A stretch of DNA of 5,807 nucleotides from Lachnospiraceae bacterium (GTDB lineage: Bacteria; Bacillota; Clostridia; Lachnospirales; Lachnospiraceae): assembly GCA_017476305.1 (NCBI GenBank), contig JAFVAA010000427.1, forward strand, positions 1 to 5,807, written 5' to 3'. A program made the position numbers and the translations under genes. Of this stretch, positions 5,111 through 5,807 are shown one piece after another (positions within the stretch are counted from its first letter, which is position 1; every line of letters begins with the position of its first letter). The notes under the pieces are model-generated. The model saw only the letters and a list, made by a program, of their open reading frames with translations. It ran no database searches and was not told where the DNA came from.

Positions 5111-5807
5111 TCATCGTATTGCCGCAAAGATAACGTCTGCTACATAAATCAATATCATTACTGCTCCCTCTGATCTGTTAATTACTCTTCCCCTTAGTGA
5201 AAACAATAATGCCAAAATACTGATACCAATCAAAATAATCATATCGTAAACAGATGCCACATTTACCCCGATCGGATGAATCGTGGACGAAACTCCCAGG
5301 ATAAATAAAATATTAAAGATATTAGAGCCGATCACATTCCCGACCGCCAGACCAGTCTCTCCCTTTCTGGCTGCCACAATAGATGTCACTAACTCCGGAA
5401 GCGATGTTCCGACCGCCACTATCGTAAGTCCAATCAATGTTTCAGACATCCCGAAGGATTTTGCAATCCCCTTTGCCCCATAGACGACTGCTTCTCCTCC
5501 ACTAATAATCAGAACCAATCCTATCAGAATCAGCACAAAGCACTTCCATATCGGTATGAACTCATTTTCTCCCGTATTTTCTCCCTTCTTCTTTGCATCC
5601 AGAATCAGATACACGATATAGCAGATAAATAGAACCAATAAAAGACTTCCATCAAATCTGCCCACATTCCCAACCGTCATATCCATTTTTTCCCGGAGCC
5701 ATGTCCCATGTGTCAGGGCATGGATGCTTGTAATCAAAAGCAAAAGAGCAGAAATCCCTATCGAAAATGGAATATCTCTTTTCAGGATGATCTTCTCTAC
5801 GGGTACA
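5111..5807 (-). CDS. CaCA-family Na+/Ca2+ antiporter, N-terminus outside window
   Basis: C-terminal part of a calcium/sodium exchanger of the CaCA superfamily (bacterial YrbG/CaxA-like), an inner membrane protein. It normally uses the Na+ gradient to move Ca2+. The frame is open through the window edge: 231 residues are visible of about 310-330 in the family. The codons before TTG 5743 are in frame and match the family (V-P-V-E-K-I-I-L-K-R-D-I-P-F), so 5743 is not the start. The second alpha repeat is complete, with L-T-I-V-A-V-G-T-S-L-P-E-L-V-T-S near visible residues 127-142 and G-N-V-I-G-S-N-I-F-N at 156-165, including the acidic residue of G-T-S-L-P-E and the asparagine of G-S-N. The first alpha repeat lies outside the window. 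A polar cytoplasmic loop (K-K-K-G-E-N-T-G-E-N) separates the halves. It stops at a TGA ending at 5111. Confidence 0.94.
   Translation of the reverse strand, partial: VPVEKIILKRDIPFSIGISALLLLITSIHALTHGTWLREKMDMTVGNVGRFDGSLLLVLFICYIVYLILDAKKKGENTGENEFIPIWKCFVLILIGLVLIISGGEAVVYGAKGIAKSFGMSETLIGLTIVAVGTSLPELVTSIVAARKGETGLAVGNVIGSNIFNILFILGVSSTIHPIGVNVASVYDMIILIGISILALLFSLRGRVINRSEGAVMILIYVADVIFAAIR

Overview
This looks like chromosomal DNA of a low-GC Gram-positive anaerobe, most likely a clostridium of the Lachnospiraceae type. That is inferred from the AT-rich sequence, the strong GGAGG ribosome binding sites, the YitT-family gene and the clostridial style of the membrane proteins; no marker gene fixes the taxon. 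Every gene I can support lies on the minus strand, so transcription runs from high to low coordinates.

In transcription order: (1) 5807-5111 holds the C-terminal part of a CaCA-family Na+/Ca2+ antiporter whose start lies outside the window. (2) 4956-4136 holds three small, unrecognised membrane proteins of about 159, 46 and 50 residues; the last two overlap. A hairpin follows at 4059-4094. (3) 4007-3123 holds a YitT-family membrane protein (DUF161 plus DUF2179), followed by a strong composite rho-independent terminator. (4) 2919 to 1 is a probable operon with its own extended -10 promoter: a KdpD-like sensor kinase (DUF4118 membrane domain, HisKA, HATPase_c), a KdpE/OmpR-type response regulator that is frameshifted at a run of seven A (1330-1336), a 50-residue one-helix protein, and a CPA2-type Na+(K+)/H+ antiporter with a DD ion-binding motif, cut by the window edge.

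The operon reads as a sensor-regulator pair placed directly upstream of the cation/proton antiporter it probably controls, with a small membrane protein between them whose ribosome binding site overlaps the regulator's stop codon. With the Na+/Ca2+ exchanger at the other end, two of the recognisable genes concern cation balance. The least explained parts are the three-gene small membrane protein cluster, the 50-residue protein before the antiporter, and several strand-specific RNA hairpins, one of which could hide a ribosome binding site. I see no mobile element, CRISPR array, tRNA or rRNA.
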